Below are positions 49,690 through 63,031 of a stretch of DNA of 64,000 nucleotides, one piece after another. The first letter of the stretch is position 1. Each line of letters opens with the position of its first letter. Source of the stretch: Hemerocallis citrina. Its lineage: Eukaryota; Streptophyta; Magnoliopsida; Asparagales; Asphodelaceae. Made by a program: the position numbers and the translations under genes. Location of the stretch: positions 107,019,549 to 107,083,548 of the forward strand of contig CM030368.1 in the NCBI GenBank assembly GCA_017893485.1, in the 5' to 3' direction. Below the pieces are notes generated by a model. That model did no database searches and was not told the DNA's origin. It was given only the letters and a program-made list of their open reading frames with translations.

Positions 49690-50115
49690 ATGGCTCCAAA
49701 AAGGAGGACGATGGCCACTAGCGGTTGAGCCAATCCTTCTCCTCAGCTGGTACAATCGCCTCCCTCCTCGTCACAATTTCCTCACCCACAATTCCAGCCT
49801 CCCCCAAGCAAGGCTGCGTCGGGGGGTTCCAAACTTCGAAGTGCTGACCCTTGCCAGTTGAAAAGAGAGGGCCAGTTTGCACCTCGACCCCTCTACGACG
49901 CCCTCTGAGGAGCCCCCAATGCAACCAGACCTCGTACCATCATCAACACCTGATAGCAAGAAGTAGATCTTCATCTCCGCCTAGAGCAAATGCCCCCCTG
50001 AGATGGTGCTCCCTGCTCAGAACGCCAAGGGAGGAAATTGAGTCGTTCCCCCCGTCGAACGAAGTCTAGACGGTCACCCTCACAAAGGAGGCGAGGAAGA
50101 AAGAGGAGCATGACT
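49690..50115 (+). pseudogene. Truncated gag start of the third Tat element
   Basis: It begins MAPKRRTMATSG, followed at once by a TGA, then a Pro/Ser/Gln-rich stretch (PSPQLVQSPPSSSQFPHP) like the gag leader of the other two Tat elements. It is cut by the LTR that begins at 50116; no more of this element is seen. Confidence 0.65.
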
Positions 50116-53010
50116 TGTAACACCCCGAATTCCAAATACAGGTAATTCGTAGCACAAACATGATATTTACTTTAACTTCGTACAAAAATACAATGAATTT
50201 AAAACTTTTTCAGTACAATGTTATTAATTACAATACGTAGCGGAAATTTACATAAAAGAATTACAATTTATAACGTCAAACATTTTCAATCTTGCAACAG
50301 CCATTGACATTAAACTCATGTCCACGTCGCTCGCTAATCCGAGTCCTCTGCGGGCACGTTAGTTGCATAGAACTGACACAATACTATAATATAGTGATTC
50401 ATCTATTTTTAATAATTACTAACTTGAATGCAGAAACAGAAAATTTGGCTATCCTAAATATGTCAGTGTATGAAATGAACCTAATGACTAATACAGACAT
50501 TCATGCTTACGATGCAACTCTAATGTGCACTTGTTCGACTTCTATGCATCCCAGCCGTTGCTATCTCTCTCACACTCTGTTTCGATCGAACGAAGAAGAA
50601 GAAGAAGAACAGCGAAGCAGACGCTCGGATTGGCGGGATCGAAGCTCAGCCGTTGGATCGCGCCAAGATCCGTGCCTGTGATCGCTGTTTCGTGTTCGCC
50701 CACAGCAAATCCTGGTTCGGTGTTCCGTGTTTGGGGCAGATCCGGCGCGAGAACGGCTTCTGATTGGCTGTAAACCGCTGTCCCATGTTCCGGCCATAGC
50801 GGATCCCATATCCGCTGCACGCTGTTCTGGCGCTGATCCGCTGCGTGGACGAATTCTGATTGGCTGCCACTGCTGTTCCCTGTTTTGCCGCACCAGATCC
50901 TGTTCGCTGTCCACTGTTCTGGGCTGATCCGGTGTGGGGAAAACTCGATCTACGGTTGATTTTCGCACGCGCTTTTTGAGGACTTCTTCCGGGATTTTTC
51001 TACCCAACTTTCTTCAACAATCGGATCTACCGTCGTCAATTAAGGCAAGTATCCTTGTACATTTTATTGTTCTAGTACAAGCACCCTTGAAATACTACAA
51101 ATAGTTAGATTGTGACTCCTCTTTGAAATATCGTTGTGGATCAACATTGAACCTCCAAATTGACAATTCTAAGAGTCACAAAATTTCCTTGTATTTAATT
51201 TATAATTATTGGACTCTTTTACCCTTGAACACATGAACACATGAACACATAGACATATGAATTAAGGAGCCCTAAATTGGTAGATACATGTCACATTCAA
51301 TTTTTGACGAACTTGCAACCCTATAACTTGAAAAACATTTATTAATTGCTGTTTGACCTCCATTATCATGTATTGATGCCACATAATGACTTAGACACCA
51401 AATAACATTTTCCCATGTAACCTACGCTAGTAAATTATTTCTACGAGTTGCTGTCCTGAATTTCCTTTCGCTGTTTCGACCCTCTTATCATTTGAATCTG
51501 GGCCTGAGCCCTGAATAGAAATTGTAGATCTGGATGTGTAGATATCGATAGACTCCGAAAGTTTTGAATTCGGAGTTACGGTCTAGGAGTTGTGGCAGTT
51601 TTACTGCAGCTGTGTCAGTAGACGCAGTTTTGCAAAACTGCTGTATACATTTACTTTGCAAATTAATTTAGCTATGCAACTTGCAGCGTTTGACTCAAAA
51701 ATTTATATGTAGTTGCTGGATACCCTATAGGACATCCCCAATTTTTCTTAGAATTAATTTATATTATTTCAACCCTGTTCCACATGTATAAATACAAGTA
51801 CACAAAATCTGCCTGAACAAATGTAACAAGCCGGGGTTTGAGGGAAGGACTATAGAGTGGACAATATAGGTAAGTGTACTCGGAAGGGGGCCCGTGTTTT
51901 CCATAGTTGTATGTTAAATGGAACTAAGTGCCACGTAGAACTAAGTGCCACGTCATGGTGACGGGGGCCACCTCTAGAGCCTACGGGGGCCACCTCTAGA
52001 GCCCATTACAAGGTTACATGATATATTTGCGAACACATGGAACTAAGTGCCACGTCATGGTGACGGGAGCCACCTCTAGAGCCCATGGTTGATCACCTGC
52101 TTGTTTGATGCCTGAGTACACCGCCCTATAGACTCCATTACTAGGTCTAAACGCAATTGATTTGACTGTAGCAACCATGTAGTAAAAAGATGGATGCATG
52201 TCGTGCTACCTAGATAGTAATCCCACAAGACTTGAACTTAATACCTGATACATGATTATCCTGTTGCCTGATTATCCTGTTACCTGATTATCCTGTTACA
52301 TGATTATCCTGGTTACCTGATATCTGATACATAAAACTTGAACATGACACCTGTAACTTGAAATATGAAACTTGATACGTGAAACCTGACACATGAAACA
52401 TGATACTTGATGTTAGTTACCCCTACAGGTTCACCTGACATATGTTTTACCATTAGCAGTTGTTAACTAGCCTGTTTACTAAGAAGTCCTCCCTTGCTAG
52501 CTAATTCTTGGTTGTTCCCACTACTTGTTGTATCCCTGTTGCATTCTTGATTCCTGTTCCCCCTACTTGTACTCGTTTTTACTATTTGTGGCCCTAGCTT
52601 GCACTAAGGGCATTCTCTCTTGTTTTCCCTGTTTTCCCTTTTATATTTATTAAGCAGACTTGGGACAAGTTACCTGCTGGAATTGGCGAGCAGACATTTT
52701 AGGTTTTGCTTGGAGCAAGGACCTGTTTAAATAGTTGCTTTCCTTAAGGTATTTATTTTTTTCTGCTGAATAAGACTTGTTTCCGAGTTTATACTTGATC
52801 CAGACATGTGAACTATTTGAACATTATTATTTGTTTAAATTGTTTTCTGCTGCTTAATAAATTATTCATGCATGCTTGGTTATATATAGATCTGGTTATA
52901 TTCTTGTTATGATGCTGAGTCGATCCTACAGCTTATGGATGATGTAAAAATCATTCGCTGGGCTTCGTCACGTGCTCGTATTCCATATTTTTGGGAAGCG
53001 GGGCGTGACA
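50116..53010 (+). mobile_element. Tekay-like LTR, 2895 bp
   Basis: It starts TGTAACACCCCGAATTCC and ends GGGAAGCGGGGCGTGACA. It shares blocks with the solo LTR at 22385-25861, for example GTAGCAACCATGTAGTAAAA and GCATGTCGTGCTACCTAGAT. It carries internal direct repeats at 51920-52085 (GAACTAAGTGCCACGT, GCCACCTCTAGAGCC). No primer binding site follows and the flanks do not form a target-site duplication. ORFs near 50525-51007 have no recognisable domain. Confidence 0.75.
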
Positions 53011-53509
53011 GAGAGGTAGAGGGACTAGGGTTAGGGTTTTGTGTGAGGGATGGTGTATTTATATGGAGGGATTAGGGTTAATAATACAAGTTGGGTTAAT
53101 GGGTAATGGGTTGTGGGTATATAAGAGTAGTAATAGGATTTGTTTAAATTGGCTTTAATTAGGATACAAATTGTATAGGATAACTAATAGGATTGGGGAT
53201 TTAATTTGGCTTTGGTAAATCTTATTAGGGGTCAAATAATAGGATTGGGAAATAGGATCACAACCAATCACCACCCCACCCCCAAGAACAAAAATAAAAG
53301 GGACAAGAACAAAATGAAAGAAAGAACAAAATATTGAAGAACGAAACAAAAGAGACAACCAATCAAACACAAAGAGCTCAAAATGAAATAAAACGAATAT
53401 ATATATTGAAAACAACTCCGACATACGGTTAAGAAAGAATACAAGAGATAAAATACACCAAAACAAAAAATACACTCAAAAATACACAAAATAAAAAACA
53501 GGGATTACA
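53011..53509 (-). repeat. 5' part of a second Tekay-like LTR, opposite orientation
   Basis: On the - strand it starts TGTAATCCCTG at about 53509. It resembles 25340-25861 (GGGTTAATGGGTA(G/A)TGG and AATTAGGG blocks in the same order). It is truncated exactly where the + oriented LTR ends at 53010. Confidence 0.6.
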
Positions 53510-53511
53510 CA

Positions 53512-53870
53512 GGAGCTTGGCTCAGCTGGGTCTTCTGTACCTGCACACGGCCTGGAAACACCGTGAGAAGTCCCCGCGATAGACCCTCCAACGAGCTAGT
53601 CAGTCACTGGAAAAGAGACTGGACAGTTAGGGTTTAGGTGGGGAGAGATTGATTACCTTTTATAGTGAGGAGGGAGTGGAGTATTTATAGGCAAGGATAA
53701 CGGGTCTGGACCCCTAGCGGGCCGAGTTAGACCCGTTTGCCCATGGGCCTGAGCTTGCTGAGGCCCATTAGACTGTAGCTGGCCTGATGATCACAGGGGG
53801 GAGGATCTAGAAGAGATCAGAGGGCTCTGGTTGATGCTACATAATTTATCCCATATCAGTGGGTGATCAT
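53512..53870 (-). repeat. Tat LTR fragment related to the LTR at 6443
   Basis: It shares, in order, CTGTACCTGCA(C/G)ACGG, GAAACACCG, GACCCTCC, CTAGTCAGTC, AGATTGATTACCT, GTATTTATAG and GCCCATGGGCCTGA with 6600-6860. It is clearly diverged and incomplete. Confidence 0.75.
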
Positions 53871-56800
53871 GGTTAAATGTATGTAGTTGTGAAAAATAAT
53901 CATATACAAAATCATGCAAGGAGTATCAATAGCGATGAAAACATGTTTCAATTTCTTGGTTAGTGAGTAAGTCAGGAGGTCGAATCCAACTTGCGGCAAA
54001 ACCTCCCCTATTGTATACATTCGGGGTAAAGTGTGGGTGTGTAGTTATGGCCTTATTCCAGAAAAACCCTTAGACCTTAATAAACTCTCTCTTATTTTTT
54101 CTTCATTTCAATAAACCTCAATAACTTTCCTATAAAGAATAATCTTCAATAAACTCGCCTTCATGCCTAAATTCTTTTAGAGCATTATCCGGTGGATGTT
54201 CTAACTTGTAAATAGAGATTCGAAATACCATATTTAAGAAATTTATTTTGGAAATGTTTACTTTATAACTATACATTTAAAAACACAATTTAGAAATAAT
54301 AATTTCTCTCTTATATTATCGTCATATCAATAATCTTCAATAACTTTCCCAGAAAAAAATAATGTTCAATAATTGAAGTGATTTATTTGCATGTGTACAA
54401 AATCGCAAAAAGTAGTATAGATAAGTGAAAAGAGTGTCGAACCCACAAGCACTAGTTATTTTATCGAGTACCAAAATTACTAGATTAACCACTACTTGAA
54501 AAATCAAAAATATGATAAAAATAACAATTAATACTAAGTTAAACTAAGGAAAGAAATAAATTAAGAAAAAATGAACGGAATCTAAAATTTGGCTGTTTGT
54601 TAATAGCAAAATTAATTCTAGGCCTTTCGATTTTACCTTGTTAATCCCACACAATTTATAACTCATGTGAATAAAAATATTATTTTTCCAAGCTGTAGAC
54701 TAAAATCTCCAAATTATTCAATATTCTCTCTCAAGCAATATCAAAAATATTCGCAACTAATTATTTGTCATAGTTCATGCATAATTTACTAATTGAAAAT
54801 TCATTAAGATCAATGGATTTATTAATGGTCACATTAACAGCAGTTCGCTCTTGTAACGGTATTTAATTTTATAATTAATTCGAAATCACAAATTACTAGT
54901 TCGGTCTCTCCATGATTTAATAAATCATACAAAAGTTTACCAAACAATTGTAAGCATTAAGAACAAAATTCAAACACACAACCATGGAAAAATAGAAAAA
55001 TAATATGAAATTAAAATTGTGTTCTCAAAACAAAGCTACATCAAAGCCCTAAAAAATAAAATTAGTTCGTAATAAAGTTGCAACTAATAAATACTGTTTT
55101 GGATTGCATAATAAAAATTAGAAGAGAAGAAGAAAAACTCGTTTTGCAGAAAATCGATGTCTCAAAATCCGTGCCATGAAGCTTTCTCTTTCTCCTTTTC
55201 TCTTTCTCCCTCGAAATCTGTGCCGCACCACAAACAGCCCCTGAATTATTTATTAATTTTTTTCTTCCTCTTGGTTTTTGGTTCCGCCACCTACCCACCT
55301 TTCTCTCTCTTCCTTTTTTCACTTCTGTTGCCTCGCTGTTCTCGCGCCGCTCCTTTTAATTTTTTATTTTTTTTAATTGAATGTAAGGTCAGTCGTCGCT
55401 CTCTCTCTCTTGTTAAGCGTGTCTCTCTTCTTTCTTTGCTGCTGTATTTATAAGACACGAACCTGTGCTATTAGGGTTTAGTATTGCATACAATCCCTCT
55501 TTTTCCCTTTATTTCTTTCCTTTTTTTATTTGCTATTTATTTATTTCTTCTTTTTCTTCTCTTTCTCTTTCTTGAAGCACGTGCTGCACACACAAAAAAA
55601 TAAAATTAGAATTTAGGATTAAAATTAAAATTTAAATTAATTAGTTTAAATTAATTAAACTAACTGATAATTACATTAGCTCAATTAAATCCTTTTAAAT
55701 TTATTTAATTCATTTTCACCCTCTATTGATAATTAAATTTTCTATTTTGCTTTTCACATGGCCAAATTGTAAAATTCAAAATTCAACAAATCAATAAAAA
55801 TTAATCAATCATTATCCTTATTTTCTTTGTTAATTTTTACTGAAAATATTCACTTATTGCATCACAAAAATTCTTATTCCTTCAAAAATAATTAATTAAC
55901 TGAAATCTATGAAAATAAGATAAATTACTAACAAGATAGACGAATACAAGCAAGTTTTATAGGTAAATGAGTACAAATATTTATATAAAAGTTAGACACA
56001 TCAAATACCCCCAAACTTAAGATTTTGCTTTTCCTCGAGCAAAAAGTAAACTCATGAATCAAGCTCAACTCATTATATTTAAAAGATCTTATCATGCAAG
56101 CATCAAAATTTCAACTTAATACATTAACAATAACAAATAAAGAAAAAACTAAGCATACTCACTTTCTCAAGTGCATTTATTCATTCGTAATTCCCAACCT
56201 AATCATATTTGTCATGCAATTAATGTAATTATATCATGCAAAAACTCTAGCTGTGATTATCCCTTCTCACTAGTACAAACCAAGTGGCAAACTAGAGTTT
56301 TTTTTCTCTCTTTTCTCTAAGTTGTCACTTGCCTTTTGACGCGAATGCAAATATTTGTGATATTCACCCGATTACTCAACAAGTCACAAACTTAGAGTGC
56401 TATTGATACTTATATTTCAAGTTGTTGTTTGACGTAAAAGTAAACATTGGTGATGAATACCCCTAGTTACTAAGCAACTCAAAATATTGGAGTAGATAGA
56501 ACTTTATTCATTCAATTTTATAAATATTACTCCATTTACTTAAACTCTGTTTAGGACTAGATCAAAGAAAATTTGAAATTATGATCTTAAAGTAAATAAG
56601 TATACTTGATCTTGCTTTATAAGATACTGTCAATCCTAAAAAAAATTATTTCAATGCTTTAGTACAATAAAGAACTCAAAAGTGTAATGGTAAGACTAAT
56701 TGAAATCCCTTTTGTTTTGTTTTTTTCTTTTCAAATATATATAAAATATAAAAAAATTGTACAACTTAAATATCCCCAAACTTGAATATCACATTGTCCT

Positions 56801-57293
56801 CAATGGAAAAGGAAACAGAAAAACAAAAGGAATACAAAAAATTCAGAATTTCTCCCCTGATTCGTGTTAAAATTCTAGATGCGCGACGTTCATTGTTCAG
56901 TGATATCTGGAGCTGTAGATGTCCAAATTGTCTGATTCTTTTTGTTCTGGAAAGCTAAGACAATTTCCTTCGATCGGTATTTTATACACTTTTCCAAATT
57001 CGGACTCTATCCTCCTAAAAAATAGCCATCAATGTCAGTCCAGAAAACAGCTCCCCTCGGCGACTTCCAAACTTATGCAATCCTATAAAATAAAATATAT
57101 ATAAAAAATTAAAGTAAACTAAAAGGAAAAGAAAATCTAATTGCAGTAAATGAAAACATGGGTTGCCTTCCAAGAAGCTAAGTTTTAAGTATTCAGCTAG
57201 ACGTTGTAGCTGAGATGGTTATGTAACGCCAAGATCCAACAACATAAGAACATCTTTTTTAATACTTCTCTTCAGGTGTGGATTAGGTTCAAG
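53871..57293. other. AT-rich, probably decayed retroelement non-coding sequence
   Basis: No coding region is recognised. The phrase CATCAAATACCCCCAAACTTAAG (near 56000, shown with gaps ignored) and the GTCGAACCCACAAGCACTAG segment (near 54436) are typical of non-coding parts of large plant Gypsy elements. The run near 53957-54020 (GGAGGTCGAATCC) is only weakly SINE-like. A leader- or promoter-like TC-rich segment lies at 55180-55570. Confidence 0.35.
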
Positions 57294-58075
57294 CTATAGT
57301 TTAAGCCATTTCTTTCTTGATGATGGAATCTTTGATATCCCCACCTCTTTGAATTTTAGCTGAGAAGAAAAATCAATAGATGGTGCAACTTGAACATATT
57401 TCAAAATCTTTTCTTTCTCAGATTCAAGAGTTGCTGAATTTGTTGGACACACTTTAATTGGTAATTTCTCAACTTCCACTCTGTGTGTCTCTCCCACAAT
57501 TAGATTAATTTCACAAACTTGAAAACATGAGTGAGCTTCAGCACCAACCTCCATGGATTTAAAAATATCAAACATTACTTGATCATCCTCAATCCTCAAA
57601 ATAAGATTCCTTGTTGGACATCAATCAAAGCTCTCCCAGTAGCTAGAAAAGGTCGCCCCAAAATTAATAGAATTTGTTCATCTTCCTGCATATCAAGCAC
57701 TACGAAATCAGTTGGAAATATGAACTTGTCTACCTTTACCAAAACATCTTCAATTATTCCTCTTGGGTTCTTGATAGATCTGTTCGCCAATTGCAAAGAA
57801 ATGGTAGTGGGCTTTGGTTCTCCAATACCTAATTTCCTGAAAACCGAAAAAGGCATAAGATTAATATTTGCTCCTAAATCACGTAATGCTATATTAAAAG
57901 AAGAATTTCCAATAGTGCAAGAAATTGTAAAACTCCCTGGATCTTTATGTTTGGAAGGCAGCTTCTTTTGTAAAATTGCACTATTTTTTAAGTCTTGAAA
58001 ACTGATTATCAAGCTTGATCTTTTTAAGTCTTTGTGGAAAAGGAATAGGTGGATTGTAACCTCCATTTCTGCCAA
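57294..58075 (-). pseudogene. Athila-type gag-protease remnant
   Basis: On the - strand it reads [52 protein letters not shown] and [17 protein letters not shown]. This is the Athila protease region, with D-L-G-A at the active site as is usual there. A frameshift near 57597 links it to RIEDDQVMFDIFKSM further on. Flanking sequence has no pol domains. It is a short inactive remnant. Confidence 0.85.
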
Positions 58076-58587
58076 TAAGTATTTTTTGTGTATTTTCTAT
58101 AATTTGATTTTTATAAACTTATTTTGTGCTAAATTCGTTTCGGATCTTTTATTAAAGTGTTTTCCAATCGAAAATTTTATTTATTTCGAATAAGGGTGTA
58201 TTTTGATCTTAATTTCTATTTCCTATTGATCGGCTATTTATATTTGAGTCCAAAATCAAATATATTATTATTATTGGATTATTTTAATCTTATTGTTATT
58301 ATTTATTATTAGTGTTATTATTATTACTACAACTTTTGATTGTTTATTAAAAATCTATTTCTATTTATTAATTGTATTTGTGGTTATTTCAAATTAATTA
58401 TATATTGTAATACAAATTACATTTTTTTATGTAATCCTATTTTTTAGTTGGTTATTCTCTTCCTCCTATTGGATCTAGAAATCCATACCAATTAAGCCTA
58501 TAGCCTCTCTCTTAATGGATCCTACCCGAAACCTAATATCCTAATAATTCCTTACATATAATAATCTTCATTAAAACCCTAACCTAT
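58076..58587. other. AT-rich stretch, nothing recognised
   Basis: Low-complexity AT-rich sequence with ATT runs near 58265-58330; no genes or element ends seen. Confidence 0.4.
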
Positions 58588-59138
58588 TATCACGCCCTGC
58601 TTCCCAAAAATATGAAATGCAAGCACGTGACATGGCCCAGCAAATGACTTGCGTCATTCATCAGTTGTTATCAATTCAACTCAACAATATAAACATGAAG
58701 TAATATAACCACGCATGCATTAAAGAAGTAATCACATGAATAAGTATACTTGGAATTTAAGCATAAAATAACCAACATAATAACAATCAAATATCTGGAA
58801 TCAACAAAACAATATTCGGGTCAAAAGCCCACAAATACAAGAATTAATAATGTTCAATTTATTTAAGTCTTCAAAACAAAACAATAATTATTTAGACGGC
58901 GATGCAAATTCAATTCTTTCACCATTATTGTTCTCCTACTCCACCAGGCAATTCTCCTTGATTAACTGTAAGTTGATCATCTAAAAGAGAGAAAAAATAT
59001 GTCCTTAGAGCAAGTCGTGGACAGCAAGTAGAGAAACAGAGAAACAATGGCATTTACGGTATAACAATGAATACAATAAATAATAGAGTTGATGGCAATG
59101 AACAATGGCAAAATGGTAACAATGCAATGTGCAATAAC
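58588..59138 (-). repeat. 3' part of a Tekay-like LTR
   Basis: On the - strand it ends GGGAAGCAGGGCGTGATA, a mutated form of the GGGAAGCGGGGCGTGACA end seen at 22385 and 53010. It is broken at 59138 by an LTR of another family. Confidence 0.6.
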
Positions 59139-60921
59139 TGTAGCGTCCCAAATTTTCAATATGATATCTCAGAAATACGTGGCACAATTCCCAGCATCAA
59201 CTTCAATTGCAACAGTAAACGTAGACAAGATACAGATAAATTTTTTTAACTTTTATTACATTAAATTCTTTACAAAACACAGCGGAAAAACAAACACCTT
59301 GAATTACAATCTTTCTTTACAACACATTCTTTTACAATGTACATAAGCTATAACATTAATTTAGCACAAGCATCCAAATCCCAAGCTACAAGCACCTACC
59401 TGTAAAACTTGAGACTAGAGATAACCCTAACCCCCAAAACTACAGGGGTCAGCCATAATGGTGTGAGTGACAAAAAAATAAATGCAACATCAATAAGACA
59501 TGAAACATAGAATCATAAATAACATGTATCAACAGTAAGAATAAAATGAACAAAAAATAATAATAAGTAAAACATGAAAATATCAAGTGAAACTAGGATA
59601 AGTGTCAAGTGTAGGAAAACAGAAAACAGAAAACAACATGCATGGAACCAAGTCAAGAAAACACCCAAGATATATACTGACTCTCTAATGCATACTTGTC
59701 GGATTCTATGCATCCCACTCAACATAGGTCCAGTGCAAGCCCTTATCGTTCTCCACTTGATAGGGTTAAATCCCTCGCTTATGCAACTAATCCTACTACG
59801 ATGAATACTACAAGATATAGATAAACTATAAGTATTATCCCATGCCCCGATAATTCCGGAGGTCAATCTCTATCCACAGATAATTCTGGAGACTATTTCA
59901 CTCATACCTGAGAATCTTCGAAAATTTCCCACATCGCAAGCTATGGCGCCTCATCACACGAATACCCCGTGAGTGTCACCTCAACCCCGATAATTTTGGA
60001 GATCAATCTTACAACGCAGGTAATTTTGGAGACTATTTCACTCACACATCGATAATTCCGGGGATTATTTCACCCCGCAGGCCATGCTGAGGTCTAAAAC
60101 CCATGTTCTCATTTCATCATATCACCATCTAGTGCTTGTCCTTATCTTTTTAAGGTAATTAATTAATTACGAATCTCCTAGAGTTGGTATACCCTACCAG
60201 ACTTAACCCCACTGATCAATAACAAAGTCACAACTGACCAAAATAGAAAATCTCCACTGCCAGTATCTAGGGTCCCACTCACCCTCTAGAGACTCACAAC
60301 TCAACCATCAACACAAACTAAATCTTTCATTTTAGTCACTTTATATCAGTGTTAATTTACTCACAGAAACTCATTCATTCATATTGTTGTATACAAGTAT
60401 ATATATATAAATGTTTCATATCAGTAAAAAGGGGGATACTTTCTATATATCAGTTGTTATATGCTCTTATGATCACATCAGTATTTTCTATACCCTTCCT
60501 ATAGTTCAATTTCCTATATTCTGGTTATAGATGAATCCTTTATCCTACTTATAATTAAATCTCCTATGTTCTGCATATATTTCAAATTTTTATATACCTG
60601 CAAATAATCTATTTTCTATACATGGCTGCTTATGATAAACCTTCTATACATCAGTGTATGATTCATTCCTATATGTGTAAGTTATTATATATATATATAT
60701 ATATGTACTCATATGTTTCAAATCAGGGAAGGGGTTTCTATATATATATCATATGCAGACATACATGATTTTCTTCTACATCCTGTGTATGTTCAAGCCA
60801 GTTAAAAAGATTTCTCTATATATCATGAATACACATATGTACCCTTCATATCAGTAAAGAAGACTTTTACAAATAAACCTATGACTAACTTCTTTTAGTA
60901 AAAGCGTACCTTATATATATA
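59139..60921 (-). repeat. Gypsy LTR, left member of an inverted LTR pair
   Basis: It starts TGTAGCGTCCC on the + strand, the reverse of the GGGGCGCTACA end at 62792. From 59139 to ~60410 it is an inverted copy of 61550-62792, at an estimated 93-95% identity by eye over the outer 500 bases. 60411-60921 has no partner in the right copy. Short CGATAATT..GGAGA(T/C) blocks repeat inside (about 59850-60070). Confidence 0.75.
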
Positions 60922-61503
60922 TCTATATAATAAAACACAAAGAAAGCCATCAAGTGGCTCACCTTCAATCCCCCAAAAATCAAAGGTCCAGATCTAACCT
61001 CACAAAACATATTTTCCCTCCCAAAATTTCAAATCCCAAAACCAAATTTTTCCCCCCCAAAACTAAAAAACTAATTACTTTATTACTTTCTCTTTCTTAT
61101 CTTTTAACTTTTTCATATTTATCTCTTTCTTTCTCCCTACCTCTCTCTCCCATTCTTTGTTTATTTACTTAGAAATTTAGATTTTAAGATTTTCAGGTTT
61201 GTAAATTTTCAAATTTTTTATGTTTTTTATTGCACATGTTATATTAAAAATAGCAAATATATCTTTTCAAATGTTAAATTTCATCATTTTCCACACTTAA
61301 ATTTTAAGAAGTTAGATTTACACCCCCATTTATAATTATTTTTCAACATATACTAATGGAAATATGGACTTTTATTTACAACTAATTATTGTCATACTAA
61401 TCAAACTTGAGTTACATAATTGTTGTTTTACTGTTTACAGGGCTTTTCGTATTTTGTATCGTTCCGAAGACGTGCCGTAGGCACGTGCCCACGGGCAAAT
61501 CTA

Positions 61504-61504
<1 letters not shown>
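60922..61504 (+). mobile_element. Non-autonomous Helitron, 583 bp, inserted in an AT microsatellite
   Basis: The 5' end is TCTATATAATAAAACACAAAG preceded by A (shown in two parts: TCTATATAATAAAA then CACAAAG). The 3' end has the hairpin GCCGTAGGC/CGTGCCCACGGGC followed by AAATCTAG, with T next. Both flanks are TATATATA, so the site before insertion was an AT repeat. It has no Rep/helicase coding capacity. Confidence 0.8.
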
Positions 61505-61557
<53 letters not shown>

Positions 61558-62792
61558 TTGTATACAACAATATGAATGAATGAGTTTCTGTGAGTAAATT
61601 AACAAAGATATAAAGTGACTAAAGTGAAAGATTTAGTTTAAGTTGATGGATGAGTTGTGATTCTCTAGAGGGTGAGTGCGACCCTAGATACCAGCAGTTG
61701 AGATTTTGTGTTTTGGCTAGTTATGGCTTTGTTATTGATCAGTAGGATTAATTTCGGTAGGGTACACCAACTCTAGGAGATTCGTAATTAATTAATTAAC
61801 TTAAAAACATAAGGACAGGTACTAGATGGTGATATGATGAAATGAGAACATGGGTTATGGAGGTGTGAGATAATCTCCTGAATTATTGAGGTGTGAGTGA
61901 AATAGTCTCTGGAATTACCTCCGGTGTGGGATTGATCTCCAAAATTATCGGGGTCAAGACGACATTCATGGGATATTCGTGTGATGAGGTGGCATAGCTT
62001 GCAGTGTGAGGTATTCTCGAAAATTCCCATGTGTGAGTGAAATAATCTCCAAAATTATCTGTGGATAGAGATTGACCTCCAGAATTATCAGGAAATTGGC
62101 TAATACTCACAAGTTATCTATATCTCGTAGTAGTCATCGTATTAGGATTAGTTGCATAATCGATGGATTTAACCCTATAAGTGGAGAACGATAAGGGCTT
62201 GCACCGGACCTATGTAGAGTGGGATGCATAGAATCTGACAAGTATGCATTAGAAAGTCAGCATATAGCTTGGGTGTTTTCTTGACTTGGTTTTATGCATG
62301 CTATTTTCTGTTTTCCTACACTTAACACTTAGTCTAGTTTCACTTGATATTTGTATGTTTTACTTATTATTATTTCTTGTTCATTTTATTCTTGCTGTTG
62401 ATACATGTTGTTTATGATTCTATGTTTCTTGTCTTATTGATGTTGCATTTATTTTTATGTCACTCACACCGTTATGGCTGACCCCTGTAGTTTTGGGGGT
62501 TAGGGTTATCTCTACCCTCATGTTTTTCAGGTAGGTGCTTGTAGCTTGGGATTTGGATGCTTGTGCTAAATTGATGTTATAGCTTATGTAAATTGTAAAA
62601 GAATGTGTTGTAAAAGAAAGATTGTAATTCGAGGTGTTTGTTTTTTCGCTGTGTTTTGTAAAGAATTTAATGTAATAAAAGTTGAAAAATTTTATCAGTA
62701 TTTTGTCTGCGTTTACTATTGCAATTGAAGTTGATGCTGAAAATTGTGCCACGTATTTCTGAGATATCATATTTGAAATTCGGGGCGCTACA
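61505..62792 (+). repeat. Gypsy LTR, right member of the inverted pair (5' LTR of the last element)
   Basis: It begins in a (TA)n run (61505-61555), so its true 5' end is missing. It ends GAAATTCGGGGCGCTACA at 62792 and is followed by a primer binding site and gag. It has repeated AATTATC..GGAGATT-type blocks near 61875-62095 like its partner. Confidence 0.8.
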
Positions 62793-62797
62793 GAGAT

Positions 62798-62810
62798 TAG
62801 TATTAGAGCA
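62798..62810 (+). promoter_or_regulatory. Decayed primer binding site (Met-tRNA type)
   Basis: TAGTATTAGAGCA lies six bases after the LTR. The common plant Gypsy/Copia site is TGGTATCAGAGCA, so there are two G-to-A / C-to-T changes. Confidence 0.7.
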
Positions 62811-63031
62811 TGCTTCAATGGTAATAATAAACATAGTATAAAAATAAACCTAGGTGTGGACATTAGAGCGTGAGTACCTAGGTATGGATATTAGAGTGTG
62901 AGTATCACATAGAGTTAGAACATGATATTTTGGTTTGGGGTATGACTGACGTTTTGCCATGAGGATTTGATGTAAATATGTATTGTGTTGTAATGTTCTA
63001 ACTTTACCCTCATTTTGTAGTATTCAGAAAA

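Noticed and set aside
50292..51007. ORFs of 129 and 145 codons on opposite strands
   Set aside because: Inside the Tekay-like LTR (50116-53010), GC-richer R/U5-like part, without recognisable domains.
53957..54060. SINE with GGAGGTCGAATCC
   Set aside because: The possible A box is too close to the B box and no clear element ends are visible.
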